Positions 9,089-17,090 of a DNA stretch of 34,262 nucleotides are shown piece by piece; position 1 is the stretch's first letter; every line of letters begins with the position of its first letter. Below the pieces are notes generated by a model. That model was not told the origin of the DNA and searched no databases. It saw nothing but the letters and a program-made list of their open reading frames with translations. Source of the DNA: Dethiobacter sp. Lineage in GTDB: Bacteria; Bacillota; Dethiobacteria; Dethiobacterales; Dethiobacteraceae. A program made the position numbers and the translations under genes. Location: assembly GCA_018335875.1 (NCBI GenBank), contig JAGXRN010000037.1:1-34262 (forward strand), read 5' to 3'.

Positions 9089-9889
9089 ATGACAAGTTAT
9101 GGTCTGCTTAACAACAAGGTAGCTATTATTACCGGAGCCTCAAGTGGTATCGGCAGAGCCACGGCGTTGCGTTTCGCCCGGGAGGGTGCATCGCTTGTGC
9201 TGGCAGGTCGAAGTGAAGAAGCACTGCAGGAAGTGGCGGAACTTGTGTCAGCAGTTGGAAACGCCCCGGTGTTTAAAAAAACAGATGTCTCCAGTGAAAC
9301 AGAGGTAAAAGAATTGATCGATTTGGCCCTGAGCACCTATTCTCATGTGGATATTCTCTGCAATAATGCGGGCACCACCGGCGATCATTTAATGAATCTC
9401 GAGGAACAGGATAGTTTAAACTGGCAGCAGGTTTACGCCGTGAATGTCCTGGGAGCAGTCTATGCTACCAAGCACATCGCCGCACACATGAAAGGAAGAG
9501 GAAGCGGCTCTATCGTCAATACGTCTTCTGTGGCAGGTATACGTTCAGGCGCCGGAAGCAACGCTTATAGTGCCAGCAAGGCGGCTCTTATCAATTTCAC
9601 CCAGACCTCAGCCTGCGATCTGGGAAAGTTTAATATACGTGTCAATGCGGTTTGCCCCGGTCTGATCGAAACAAAAATGACGAAATTTGTTTTCGACTAC
9701 GCGCGCGAAACCGGCAAGGAAGCAAAGCTCGGCAGCCGCTGTGAGCTCAGGCGGTACGGAAGGCCCGAGGAGATTGCCTCTGTGATTCTTTTTCTGGCCA
9801 GTGATGAAGCCAGCTATATTACCGGCCAGGCTATCCCCGTTGACGGGGGTAATACAGCATCGCTTAATCTTCCGGGAATGAAGTATTGA
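9089..9889 (+). CDS. SDR-family NAD(P)-dependent oxidoreductase
   Basis: A 266-residue classical short-chain dehydrogenase, catalysing reversible alcohol/ketone oxidoreduction in the cytoplasm. Visible features are the cofactor motif Thr-Gly-Ala-Ser-Ser-Gly-Ile-Gly (15-22), Asn-Asn-Ala-Gly (92-95), the catalytic Ser in Asn-Thr-Ser-Ser (about 145), Tyr160-x3-Lys164, and a C-terminal Gly-Gln-Ala-Ile-Pro-Val-Asp-Gly-Gly. FabG-like enzymes share these, but so do many catabolic dehydrogenases. ATG 9089 follows GAAAGGAG with good spacing. Only 7 bases separate its stop from the amidohydrolase start, so the two are very probably cotranscribed, pointing to successive steps on one metabolite rather than fatty acid synthesis. 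Confidence 0.9.
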   Translation: MTSYGLLNNKVAIITGASSGIGRATALRFAREGASLVLAGRSEEALQEVAELVSAVGNAPVFKKTDVSSETEVKELIDLALSTYSHVDILCNNAGTTGDHLMNLEEQDSLNWQQVYAVNVLGAVYATKHIAAHMKGRGSGSIVNTSSVAGIRSGAGSNAYSASKAALINFTQTSACDLGKFNIRVNAVCPGLIETKMTKFVFDYARETGKEAKLGSRCELRRYGRPEEIASVILFLASDEASYITGQAIPVDGGNTASLNLPGMKY

Positions 9890-9896
9890 AAAGCAG

Positions 9897-11675
9897 ATGA
9901 CAGAATTAAAGGCAATAAAGATTAAACAGCTGGGCTTGACGGCCCTGGGAAAGGAACCCGCAGACCTGATCATCAACGGGGGGAAAGTTCTCAACGTATA
10001 TACAGGAGAACTTCTGGAAAACCAGGTGGTTATCTGTGGCGACAGAATCGCCTATGTGGGGCCCGAGGCCGTCTTCCCTGCCGGTCCCCAAACGAAGACT
10101 ATAGATGTCCACGGACAGGTGATTATCCCTGGATTTATTGACGGGCATATTCACATGGAAGCCCTGATGAAAGTTACTGAGTTTATTAAATTATCGCTGC
10201 CCTGCGGTACCACATCGGTCATTACTGAGTGCACTGCACCCTCCAACGCCCTGGGCCAGGAAGGATTTAAACTATTTGTAGCCATGGCCCACAATCAACC
10301 CCAGCGTTTTTATTTCACTGCACCCACCATAACATATCTTTGTTCAAATCAGGGAAGCGGCCATAAGGCTCTTCAGGTAAAGGACATGATCGATATCCTG
10401 GATTTGCCGGAAGTGGTTGGTATGGGTGAAGTGTACTGGCCCAGCCTGGTTGGCGATCCCGATCAGGGGCTGTATGAAATAATTGAAGCTGCCCTGGACA
10501 GGAAAAAAACCGTGGAGGGCCACGGCGCCGGGGCAAGAAATCAGAAACTGGCGGCCATGGCGGCGCAGGGAGTGGGATCCTGCCATGAACCGGTCACCGC
10601 CGAGGAAGTACGCGACAGGTTAAGACTGGGCCTGACCACAATGATCCGGGAGGGGTCAGTACGCAGGGAACTGCAGGAAGTGCTGGGGCCGCTGATTGAG
10701 ATGGACCTGGATCTCCGCCGTGCTGTCCTTGTTTCCGACGGGGTCTGGCCGGATTCCCTTCTCAATGACGGCCACATGGATTTCATTGTACAAAAGGCCA
10801 TCAACCTCGGTTTGGAGCCAGTGAAAGCCATTCAGATGGCCACACTGAACACTGCCGAACACTTCAATCTGGACCATGACCTTGGCGGCATCGCGCCGGG
10901 GAAGCTGGCCGATATGGTGGTCATCCCCGATCTGAGGACCATTAAACCTCAGTTGGTTATCTGTGGCGGCCGGGTTGTGGCCAAAGAAGGGAAACTTGTT
11001 GCTGGCCTGCATGAGCCTGATTACCCGCAAGAGGCTTACCATTGTCTCAATGTGCCCGCAGCAACACCTGGCATTTTTAGGATCGAGGCAGGTTCAGGCT
11101 CCAGGGCTGCAGTTCGTGTCATTGAGTTGGTGACCGATATTGTTAACAAAGAAGCGTCGATTACTCTGCCTGTGGAAAACGGGGTTGTCATCACCGCCAA
11201 TGAGATTAATGTCTGCAAAGTAGCCGTCATTGAGCGCTACCGTGGGACCGGTCAGCGCGCAGTTGGCCTGATTAGAGGATACGGACTGCGCCACGGGGCG
11301 GTAGCCTCAAGCTTCAGTTTCGATGAAGGCAATATGGTTGTCATCGGTACCAACGACAAGGATATGGCGGCAGCTGTCAATCGTCTCAGGGAATTGCAGG
11401 GTGGCCTTGTCTTTATCCAAAAAGGCCGTGCAGTAAAAGAAATACCTCTGCCCATTTTTGGTGCAGTCTCGGAAATGGACGGGCTGGATGTTTCAGAAAA
11501 ATTTAAAGATTTTGTCTTGTCCTTACAGGAGGCAGGATGCCAAGGCCAGAACCCGCTGCTGACTCTCTTTACTATTCCTTTTACTGTCATCCCGTCTATC
11601 AGGTTGCTGATTAAGGGTTACTGGCTGTCCAGGGAAAGGCGCGTGGCCAACGTGCTCATTGGTATGGAACCATAA
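9897..11675 (+). CDS. Adenine deaminase-like amidohydrolase
   Basis: A 592-residue protein with the length and domain plan of adenine deaminase (Ade): an N-terminal beta domain with Ile-Ile-Asn-Gly-Gly-Lys-Val, the metal motif His-Ile-His-Met-Glu (84-88), Gly-Glu-Val-Tyr in place of the usual Ala-Glu-Met, Glu-Gly-His-Gly, Ser-Cys-His-Glu, Met-Ile-Arg-Glu-Gly-Ser, a C-terminal Ala-Pro-Gly-Lys-Leu-Ala-Asp-Met and the Ade C-terminal domain. Two Ade signatures are changed. The Asp-Pro-His-Glu-Ile segment expected after Gly-Thr-Thr is replaced by Glu-Cys-Thr-Ala-Pro-Ser, and Thr-Asp-Asp-Arg is replaced by Ser-Asp-Gly-Val. The fold and hydrolytic chemistry are therefore well supported, but adenine as substrate is not. 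ATG 9897 lies 7 bases after the SDR stop. Confidence 0.8.
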   Translation: MTELKAIKIKQLGLTALGKEPADLIINGGKVLNVYTGELLENQVVICGDRIAYVGPEAVFPAGPQTKTIDVHGQVIIPGFIDGHIHMEALMKVTEFIKLSLPCGTTSVITECTAPSNALGQEGFKLFVAMAHNQPQRFYFTAPTITYLCSNQGSGHKALQVKDMIDILDLPEVVGMGEVYWPSLVGDPDQGLYEIIEAALDRKKTVEGHGAGARNQKLAAMAAQGVGSCHEPVTAEEVRDRLRLGLTTMIREGSVRRELQEVLGPLIEMDLDLRRAVLVSDGVWPDSLLNDGHMDFIVQKAINLGLEPVKAIQMATLNTAEHFNLDHDLGGIAPGKLADMVVIPDLRTIKPQLVICGGRVVAKEGKLVAGLHEPDYPQEAYHCLNVPAATPGIFRIEAGSGSRAAVRVIELVTDIVNKEASITLPVENGVVITANEINVCKVAVIERYRGTGQRAVGLIRGYGLRHGAVASSFSFDEGNMVVIGTNDKDMAAAVNRLRELQGGLVFIQKGRAVKEIPLPIFGAVSEMDGLDVSEKFKDFVLSLQEAGCQGQNPLLTLFTIPFTVIPSIRLLIKGYWLSRERRVANVLIGMEP

Positions 11676-11682
11676 CTTACTC

Positions 11683-11994
11683 TCATACCCCGTCCCAGAG
11701 GTGCTGCTCCACATTTACCCTGCCGTTTTTATCGAACGTGATACCCTCCCCGGCCAGCATTCTACGCTGTCTCTCCTGGCTGCCAAAAGCATAAACCGGA
11801 GCCAGTGCGCCTTGTTTATTGACTACCCTGTGGCTTGGCAGTTTTAAATCAGCCGGCACTGCGCGCATCGCCCAGCCTACTGCCCTGCCTCCCTGCGGCT
11901 TGCCAAGCAGTGAGGCGATTTGTCCGTATGTTGCCACTCTGCCGGCAGGGATAGCGGCCACCATCTCATACACTTGATGATAAAAGCCCTTCAT
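11683..11994 (-). CDS. Alkyltransferase-like (ATL) DNA-repair protein with Ser at the active site
   Basis: A 103-residue protein equal to the C-terminal DNA-binding domain of O6-alkylguanine-DNA alkyltransferases. The Tyr-Gly-Gln-Ile-Ala helix-turn-helix region, Gly-Gly-Arg-Ala-Val-Gly with the base-flipping Arg, and the active-site loop are present. The acceptor motif, normally Pro-Cys-His-Arg-Val, reads Pro-Ser-His-Arg-Val: residue 54 is Ser, codon AGC. Without Cys it cannot take the alkyl group. Known ATL proteins (Trp or Ala at this site) instead bind the lesion and recruit nucleotide excision repair. The C-terminus differs from MGMT, as is usual for ATLs. ATG 11994 has GGGGGAGGAAAC just upstream. 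Its stop lies 7 bases from the end of the convergent amidohydrolase gene. Confidence 0.85.
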   Translation of the reverse strand: MKGFYHQVYEMVAAIPAGRVATYGQIASLLGKPQGGRAVGWAMRAVPADLKLPSHRVVNKQGALAPVYAFGSQERQRRMLAGEGITFDKNGRVNVEQHLWDGV

Positions 11995-12039
11995 GTTTCC
12001 TCCCCCACATCTTTACCGCATCTTGCTGTTTACCAAAAG

Positions 12040-12064
12040 AGCACTGAACATTGCGCTCAGTGCT
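12040..12064. terminator. Terminator-like hairpin between divergent genes
   Basis: AGCACTGA (12040-12047) pairs perfectly with TCAGTGCT (12057-12064) around a 9-base loop, then TTTATTA. It resembles the hairpins at 1736 and 5833. Here it lies upstream of both flanking genes (ATL on minus, acyl-AMP ligase on plus), where no terminator is needed. The rest of the 269-base gap shows only a tandem GGAAGCATTAA direct repeat (about 12105-12127). Confidence 0.45.
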
Positions 12065-12263
12065 TTATTACATATTATCACAACATTAGCCAGGCAGTAT
12101 AGAAGGAAGCATTAAAGGAAGCATTAAGTGAAGCTTTCTATTTAATATGGGGTTTTGTTTTCCAGGAAAGAAAAGGTTTCACCGCTTCCATGTAGAATAC
12201 TAAATTGTCATTATTTTCTGGTTTACTGTTTAACCGGGACAGTTTTTTTAAGGAGGAATTAAG

Positions 12264-13994
12264 ATGAGCCAGCTGCTGGCTGAAACTCTGACCGCGCGCA
12301 TCCGCCGGGCGGCAGAAAATATACCAAACGCCGTCATCTTTGTGGGCTCCACCACAGGCGCTGCCGGTAACGGGCCTATCTGTGTACCCTGGAGGCAGCT
12401 GCACCATGAGGCTCTGGCAGTGGCTGCTGCCCTGCAAGCCAGGGGAGTAGTACCCGGGGATCACATCGCTCTTCTTGGCCCCACTACCCGGGCCCTTGTC
12501 ACCGCTGTGCAGGGGATCTGGCTGGCAGGAGCCTGTGTCATTATGCTGCCAATACCCATGAGGTTAAACTCCCTGGATGATTTCATGCGCCAGACACGGG
12601 CCCATGTCCGTCACGGTGATGCCCGCATGATACTAGTTGACCCCGCCCTGGCCGGCTTTTACATACCTGACCCGGAAGACCCGCCGGTGATATCCCTGGC
12701 CGAAGTCCAGCCCGGACCGGAGCGACCCGGCCGGGATGACTACAGAGAGGTTCCCGACGACCATCATCGCCTGGCCATCTTGCAGTTTACTTCAGGTTCC
12801 ACTGCCGACCCCAAAGGAGTTATGCTGCCACATCATGTGGTAGGGGCTAATATTGATGCAATGCAAATGGCGGCTGAGCTCACCCCGGACGATACCATGG
12901 TTTCCTGGCTGCCACTCTACCATGATATGGGCTTAATCGGGCTGCTCACTGCTTCTATGACAGTGGGAAATACACTGGTTCTGGCTGCTCCCCAGGATTT
13001 TCTCTCCCGCCCCGGTGACTGGATGCGCTGGATAAGTGATTTCCGCGGCACTATCACAGCCGGGCCCAACTTTTCGTGGGTGTTGGCAACCCGCGATCTG
13101 CGCCGTTTTTATGAAAATGGAAAAAGGCTTGATTTATCGTCTGTCCGTATTGCCTTAAACGGTGCCGAGCCGGTGGATCCTGATGCTGTAGATAAATTTG
13201 TCGCCGCTGCCCAACAACATGGGTTCAGGCCAGGAGCGGAGTTTTGTGCCTTCGGCATGGCTGAGGTGGCCCTCGGGGGCAGTTTCCCTCCCCCCATGAG
13301 GGGGATGGCCTGCGACGATGTGGAACGGACAGCCCTGGAAAGAGAGGGAATAGCAAGGCCTGCCACCCCCGGCCTCTCCACCACAAGGCGCCTGCCTCTG
13401 CTTGGGAGGCCTTTGCCCGGCCTGGAGATGCGTGTCTGTGATCCGGCCACCGGTGAAGTGAAGGGGTTGCGGGAAGTTGGGGAACTGGAGATTCGGGGAA
13501 CCTCTGTAACGCCTGGCTATTACAACCGCCCTGATCTTGGCCGGTCGCTTTTTCGCGACGGGTGGCTGCGCACCGGGGATCTGGCCTATTTCGTGGGAAG
13601 CCCTGACGGCGGGCCGCCGGAGCTGATTATCTGTGGCCGCATCAAGGATGTTATCATTGTGGGTGGCCGCAATGTATTCCCCGAGGATTTGGAGAGGGCC
13701 ATCGGCGCCGTGGAAGGAGTGCGGGCGGGGAATGTGATAGCTTTTGGTGTGGAGAGTGCCAAGATGAAAGAAACAATTGTGGTGGCAGCTGAGGTGCGCA
13801 CTGAAAAACCCTGGGAGGTGAGACGGGCCATACGCAACCGGGTCATCCAAATTTGTGCCATACCTCCCCGGGACATCATGCTGGTGCAGCCGGGGACACT
13901 GCCCAAAACCAGTTCCGGCAAGCTGCAAAGGAGCCTCTGCAAAAGGCAGTTTATACACAAAGAATTAATGCTAATTGATGATTTCGCAAAATGA
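12264..13994 (+). CDS. Fatty-acyl-AMP ligase (FAAL-type adenylating enzyme)
   Basis: A 576-residue ANL-superfamily adenylate-forming enzyme that activates a carboxylic acid with ATP to the acyl-AMP. The P-loop-like motif Phe-Thr-Ser-Gly-Ser-Thr-x3-Pro-Lys-Gly is at 175-185. The following Ser-Trp-Leu-Pro-Leu-Tyr-His-Asp-Met-Gly-Leu-Ile-Gly (214-226) is characteristic of fatty-acyl-AMP ligases, as is Phe-Gly-Met-Ala-Glu. Further on come Arg-Thr-Gly-Asp-Leu, Gly-Arg-Ile-Lys-Asp and the C-terminal Thr-Ser-Ser-Gly-Lys with the catalytic Lys. FAALs usually hand the acyl group to a carrier protein rather than CoA; no carrier gene is adjacent, so CoA ligation cannot be excluded. ATG 12264 follows AAGGAGGAATTAAG. 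The gene appears intact and starts a long co-directional run. Confidence 0.88.
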   Translation: MSQLLAETLTARIRRAAENIPNAVIFVGSTTGAAGNGPICVPWRQLHHEALAVAAALQARGVVPGDHIALLGPTTRALVTAVQGIWLAGACVIMLPIPMRLNSLDDFMRQTRAHVRHGDARMILVDPALAGFYIPDPEDPPVISLAEVQPGPERPGRDDYREVPDDHHRLAILQFTSGSTADPKGVMLPHHVVGANIDAMQMAAELTPDDTMVSWLPLYHDMGLIGLLTASMTVGNTLVLAAPQDFLSRPGDWMRWISDFRGTITAGPNFSWVLATRDLRRFYENGKRLDLSSVRIALNGAEPVDPDAVDKFVAAAQQHGFRPGAEFCAFGMAEVALGGSFPPPMRGMACDDVERTALEREGIARPATPGLSTTRRLPLLGRPLPGLEMRVCDPATGEVKGLREVGELEIRGTSVTPGYYNRPDLGRSLFRDGWLRTGDLAYFVGSPDGGPPELIICGRIKDVIIVGGRNVFPEDLERAIGAVEGVRAGNVIAFGVESAKMKETIVVAAEVRTEKPWEVRRAIRNRVIQICAIPPRDIMLVQPGTLPKTSSGKLQRSLCKRQFIHKELMLIDDFAK

Positions 13995-14093
13995 GCAATC
14001 TTTCTTCTGCAGCTTAATCGCGATTACTTACGGTAACCCCACTAATTATAAGTAAAAAAATGATAAATCAGCTTTGACAGAAGGAGATGCAAA

Positions 14094-15173
14094 ATGAAAT
14101 TTGCTACAATTAAAGGTTGGGGCAAGTGTCTGCCTCCTGCCGTACTGACAAACGATGATATCTCGACTTTTCTCGATACGAATGATGAGTGGATTGTCAG
14201 CCGTACCGGGATGAAGGAACGGCGTGTTTCCCATGTTCATGTGAGTGATCTGTCGTATGTGGCTTGTGTCCGCGCGCTGGCTGCTGCAGGTGTTAATGCA
14301 GAGGAGGTCGACCTTATTATTTTCGGCAGCTGTACGGCGGATGAGGTGGTGCCCAACACGGCGTCCCGCATTCAACTGCTGCTCGGTATCAAAACAGCAG
14401 CGTCTTTTGACCTCAATACTGCATGCACCAGCGGTATGTACGCACTTTCCGTGGCATCAGCCATGATTAAGACGGGAGCGGTGCGCACCGCCCTTGTCAT
14501 CGGAGCGGAAGTCATATCCGTTGCTCAGGACTGGACAGATCGCAATGTGGCTGTACTTTTCGGCGATGGGGCAGCGGCCTTTGTCCTCCAGGGGACCGAG
14601 GAGCAGGAAGGCCTCCTGGCTGATGAGCTCGGATGTTATGCAGATTCGCGCGATATCCTGCGGGCGAACGGATATGGCTTGCGCTACATAGATGGCCAGA
14701 ATATTCTGGGTACTATTTGGTGGGATTTCCTTGGCCAGGAGATTTTCAAAAAAGCAGTAATGGGGATGTGCGAGGCGTCTGCAGGAGCCATTGCCCAAGC
14801 CGGCCTCTCCACAGACCAGATTGACCTGGTTGTGCCGCACCAGGCAAACCTGCGGATTATTGAAGCTGTCGTCAAGCGGCTGGGGGTTTCCGGGCGTGTT
14901 TTCCTCAACATTCACAAATACGGCAACATGTCGGCGGCAACAACGCCGGTAGCTCTTGTTGAGGCAATCGAGGAGGGACACGTAAAACCCGGCATGCATA
15001 TTTTGCTGCCGGCATTTGGAGGAGGGCTGACGTATAGCGCTCACATTATACGCTGGGGTGAGCGGGTCACACCCGTCCATATTGCCGATATCGAGCTGCC
15101 GCCCTGTGAAAAATCGGCCCTTGAGATGGTGAGGGAACACATGAGCAGGCCGCGCGCCGGAGGTCCGTTCTGA
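14094..15173 (+). CDS. 3-oxoacyl-ACP synthase III (FabH-type ketosynthase)
   Basis: A 359-residue condensing enzyme of the KAS III family, which joins an acyl-CoA starter to malonyl-ACP or another acyl donor. The catalytic triad is visible: Cys111 in Thr-Ala-Cys-Thr-Ser-Gly, His249 in Val-Pro-His-Gln-Ala-Asn and Asn278 in Tyr-Gly-Asn-Met-Ser. The N-terminal Trp-Gly-Lys-Cys-Leu-Pro and Asp-Glu-Trp-Ile-x3-Thr-Gly-Met are also FabH hallmarks. It is about 30 residues longer than typical FabH because of a C-terminal extension after the usual final strand. ATG 14094 has AGAAGGAG upstream. Because it follows an acyl-AMP ligase and not other fab genes, a specialised role (an unusual starter acid, or acyl-acyl condensation) is more likely than housekeeping fatty acid synthesis. 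Confidence 0.9.
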   Translation: MKFATIKGWGKCLPPAVLTNDDISTFLDTNDEWIVSRTGMKERRVSHVHVSDLSYVACVRALAAAGVNAEEVDLIIFGSCTADEVVPNTASRIQLLLGIKTAASFDLNTACTSGMYALSVASAMIKTGAVRTALVIGAEVISVAQDWTDRNVAVLFGDGAAAFVLQGTEEQEGLLADELGCYADSRDILRANGYGLRYIDGQNILGTIWWDFLGQEIFKKAVMGMCEASAGAIAQAGLSTDQIDLVVPHQANLRIIEAVVKRLGVSGRVFLNIHKYGNMSAATTPVALVEAIEEGHVKPGMHILLPAFGGGLTYSAHIIRWGERVTPVHIADIELPPCEKSALEMVREHMSRPRAGGPF

Positions 15174-15212
15174 TCTGCAAATGCTGCCTTAATGAGTAGT
15201 GGAGGTGAAAAG

Positions 15213-16049
15213 ATGTACGGCTGTCATGGAAAGCTGCTGCGTGTTAATTTAAGTGATTCAGTGATTTCAGAGGAAGAGATTCCCGCAGATAAGAGCAAGA
15301 AATACCTGGGTGGCGCCGGACTTGCTACCAGGTATCTGTGGGATGAGGTGCCGCAGGGGGCAGACCCCCTGGGACCGGAAAACCGCCTCATCTTCATGTC
15401 CGGGAGTATTGCCGGAGTAACAGCACCCAGTACCGGGCGCTTCAGTGTGGTGGCCAAATCTCCGCAAACCGGGTTCTGGGGACAGGCCAATTCGGGGGGG
15501 CGCTGGGGGGTTGACCTCAAGAAATCTCCATTGCCGAACCTGAAGCCTTCAGGCAGCTCTCGAAGAAGCAGTATGAACTGCTGGACGAGGCAATGTTAAA
15601 GATGGCCATGCAGAGCTATGGCACAAACGTAGTGCTGGACCTGGTGAATGTAAGAGGCGGCTTTCCCACGCGCAACTGGCAAAGCGGCGTTTTTGAATTT
15701 GCTGAAGAAATCAGCGGCCAGGCGCTTACCGATAAAGTCTTAACCAGGGAGGTTGCCTGTTTTGCCTGCCCCATTGCCTGCGGCAGGGGGACGGAAATTA
15801 AAAAGGGCAAATATGCCGGCCACAAAGGGGAAGGGCCCGAATATGAAACTGTGGGGACTTTTGGCGGGATGTGTTATGTGAGCGATATGGAAGCCATCAC
15901 CATGGCAGGCTACCTCTGCAATGAATATGGACTTGATACAATTTCCGCCGGCAGCACTGAGAGGCTGGGACAAAGAGACAGGCAAGCCGACTGCGGGAAA
16001 ATTAACAGAACTGGATCTGGAAGATATTATTCCGGTTATATGGGGTTAA
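15213..16049 (+). pseudogene. Aldehyde:ferredoxin oxidoreductase, decayed by internal deletions
   Basis: Three pieces of one tungsten-type aldehyde oxidoreductase (AOR, normally about 600 aa) occur in order in different frames. The first, from ATG 15213 (site GGAGGTG), gives the N-terminal domain through Gly-Gly-Arg-Trp-Gly-Val-Asp-Leu-Lys, ending near 15525. The second, in another frame from about 15526, begins Glu-Ile-Ser-Ile-Ala-Glu-Pro-Glu-Ala-Phe. It includes the cluster motif Cys-Phe-Ala-Cys-Pro-Ile-Ala-Cys-Gly-Arg and Glu-Tyr-Glu-Thr-Val-Gly, ending at Asp-Thr-Ile-Ser-Ala-Gly (about 15952). The third, in the original frame, is the usual C-terminus Leu-Arg-Gly-Trp-Asp-Lys-Glu-Thr-Gly, stopping at TAA 16047. 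Roughly 110 and 250 residues are missing at the two junctions, including the fourth cluster Cys and much of the pterin site. It cannot make a working enzyme. Confidence 0.85.
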
Positions 16050-16065
16050 GTGAGGAGGTTGCTTT

Positions 16066-17048
16066 TTGAATATCCGCCTTGAGAATAAACCCTGGTTTAA
16101 GAGCTATAAGCTTGGCCCGTTCAAAATGGAGCGGAGCCTGGAGCCGTACCCCGAACTGCCACTTTATGATATTCTTGACCAGTCGGCAGCGAAGCACCCA
16201 CACGCCACAGCCATTGACTACTGCGGAGTCCGCATCAAGTACCGTGACCTGAAGGTTGCCGCCGACAGTCTGGCCTGCGCCCTGTCCGGACTGGGTGTGA
16301 GGAAAGGGATAAGGTTGCTACTATTCTCCCTACCTGCCCGCAGTACATCATCGGCAACTTTGCCATCCTCAAAACAGGCGCCGTCCATGTTCCCTGCAGC
16401 ATCCTGCACAAAGATCGCGAACTTGAGTATGAAATCGGCGAGTCGGGCGCAGAAACTCTGATCTGTCTGGAAGATTTCCGCCATCGTATTGAAATGCTAC
16501 GAAAGAAAAAAATCAAGATGCCGGTATCGGAAGACTACGGCCTGACTGAGACCAGCCCTACCACCCATATGGACCTGTCCGGATTCTCCAAGATCATAGG
16601 CTTCGCTGCCAGGCAAAAATACAGCATCGGCGTGCCGGTACCCGATACCGATGTTAAGCTGGTGGATGAAGACGGTTATTTTTATATTGTAGACCGCATC
16701 AAGGATATGGCCAATGTCTCCGGGTACAAGGTCTACACCAATACCATCGACGATATCCTTCACAGTCATCCTGCTGTAGTCATGGCTGTGACCATCGGCA
16801 TACCGGATCACGAGCGCCAGGGCAGCGAAAGGATCAAAGCGTTTGTTGTTTTAAAGGAAGAATACCAAAACAGAGTGTCTGCAGAGGAAATAATTGAATT
16901 CTGCAGGGACAAGTGCGCTTCATACGCCGTTCCCAGGCATGTCGAATTTCGGGAGACCCTTCCCCTTACGGTTACGGAGAAGATATTCAAAAGAGAGCTG
17001 CGGGAGGAAGAGATCTCTAAAATGAGAGCCCGGGGGCTATTGCCTTAA
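16066..17048 (+). pseudogene. AMP-dependent acyl-CoA ligase, decayed by frameshift and deletions
   Basis: Remnant of an acyl-CoA synthetase (family length about 520-550 aa). The TTG start at 16066 keeps a good AGGAGG site. The first 80 or so residues read normally to Gly-Val-Arg-Lys-Gly (near 16308), where one base appears lost: adding a G restores Asp-Lys-Val-Ala-Thr-Ile-Leu-Pro. The corrected frame runs to Arg-His-Arg-Ile-Glu-Met-Leu (about 16500), then jumps directly to Tyr-Gly-Leu-Thr-Glu-Thr-Ser-Pro, skipping about 200 residues with the ATP-binding Ser/Gly-rich loop. A further gap after Asp-Val-Lys-Leu-Val removes the segment up to Asp-Gly-Tyr-Phe-Tyr-Ile-Val-Asp-Arg. The C-terminal domain, with Val-Thr-Glu-Lys-Ile-Phe-Lys-Arg, is complete. 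It directly follows the decayed AOR gene. Confidence 0.85.
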
Positions 17049-17090
17049 GCTGGCCGGTCGTTAAATTTTACTATCACAGGAGGTGCTGTC

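Noticed and set aside
12206-12234. TTGTCA followed 17 bases later by GTTTAA before the acyl-AMP ligase gene
   Set aside because: The -10 match is too poor (2 of 6) to call a promoter.
13155-13958. 267-codon minus-strand open frame inside the acyl-AMP ligase gene
   Set aside because: Antisense shadow of a GC-rich gene with intact motifs on the plus strand.
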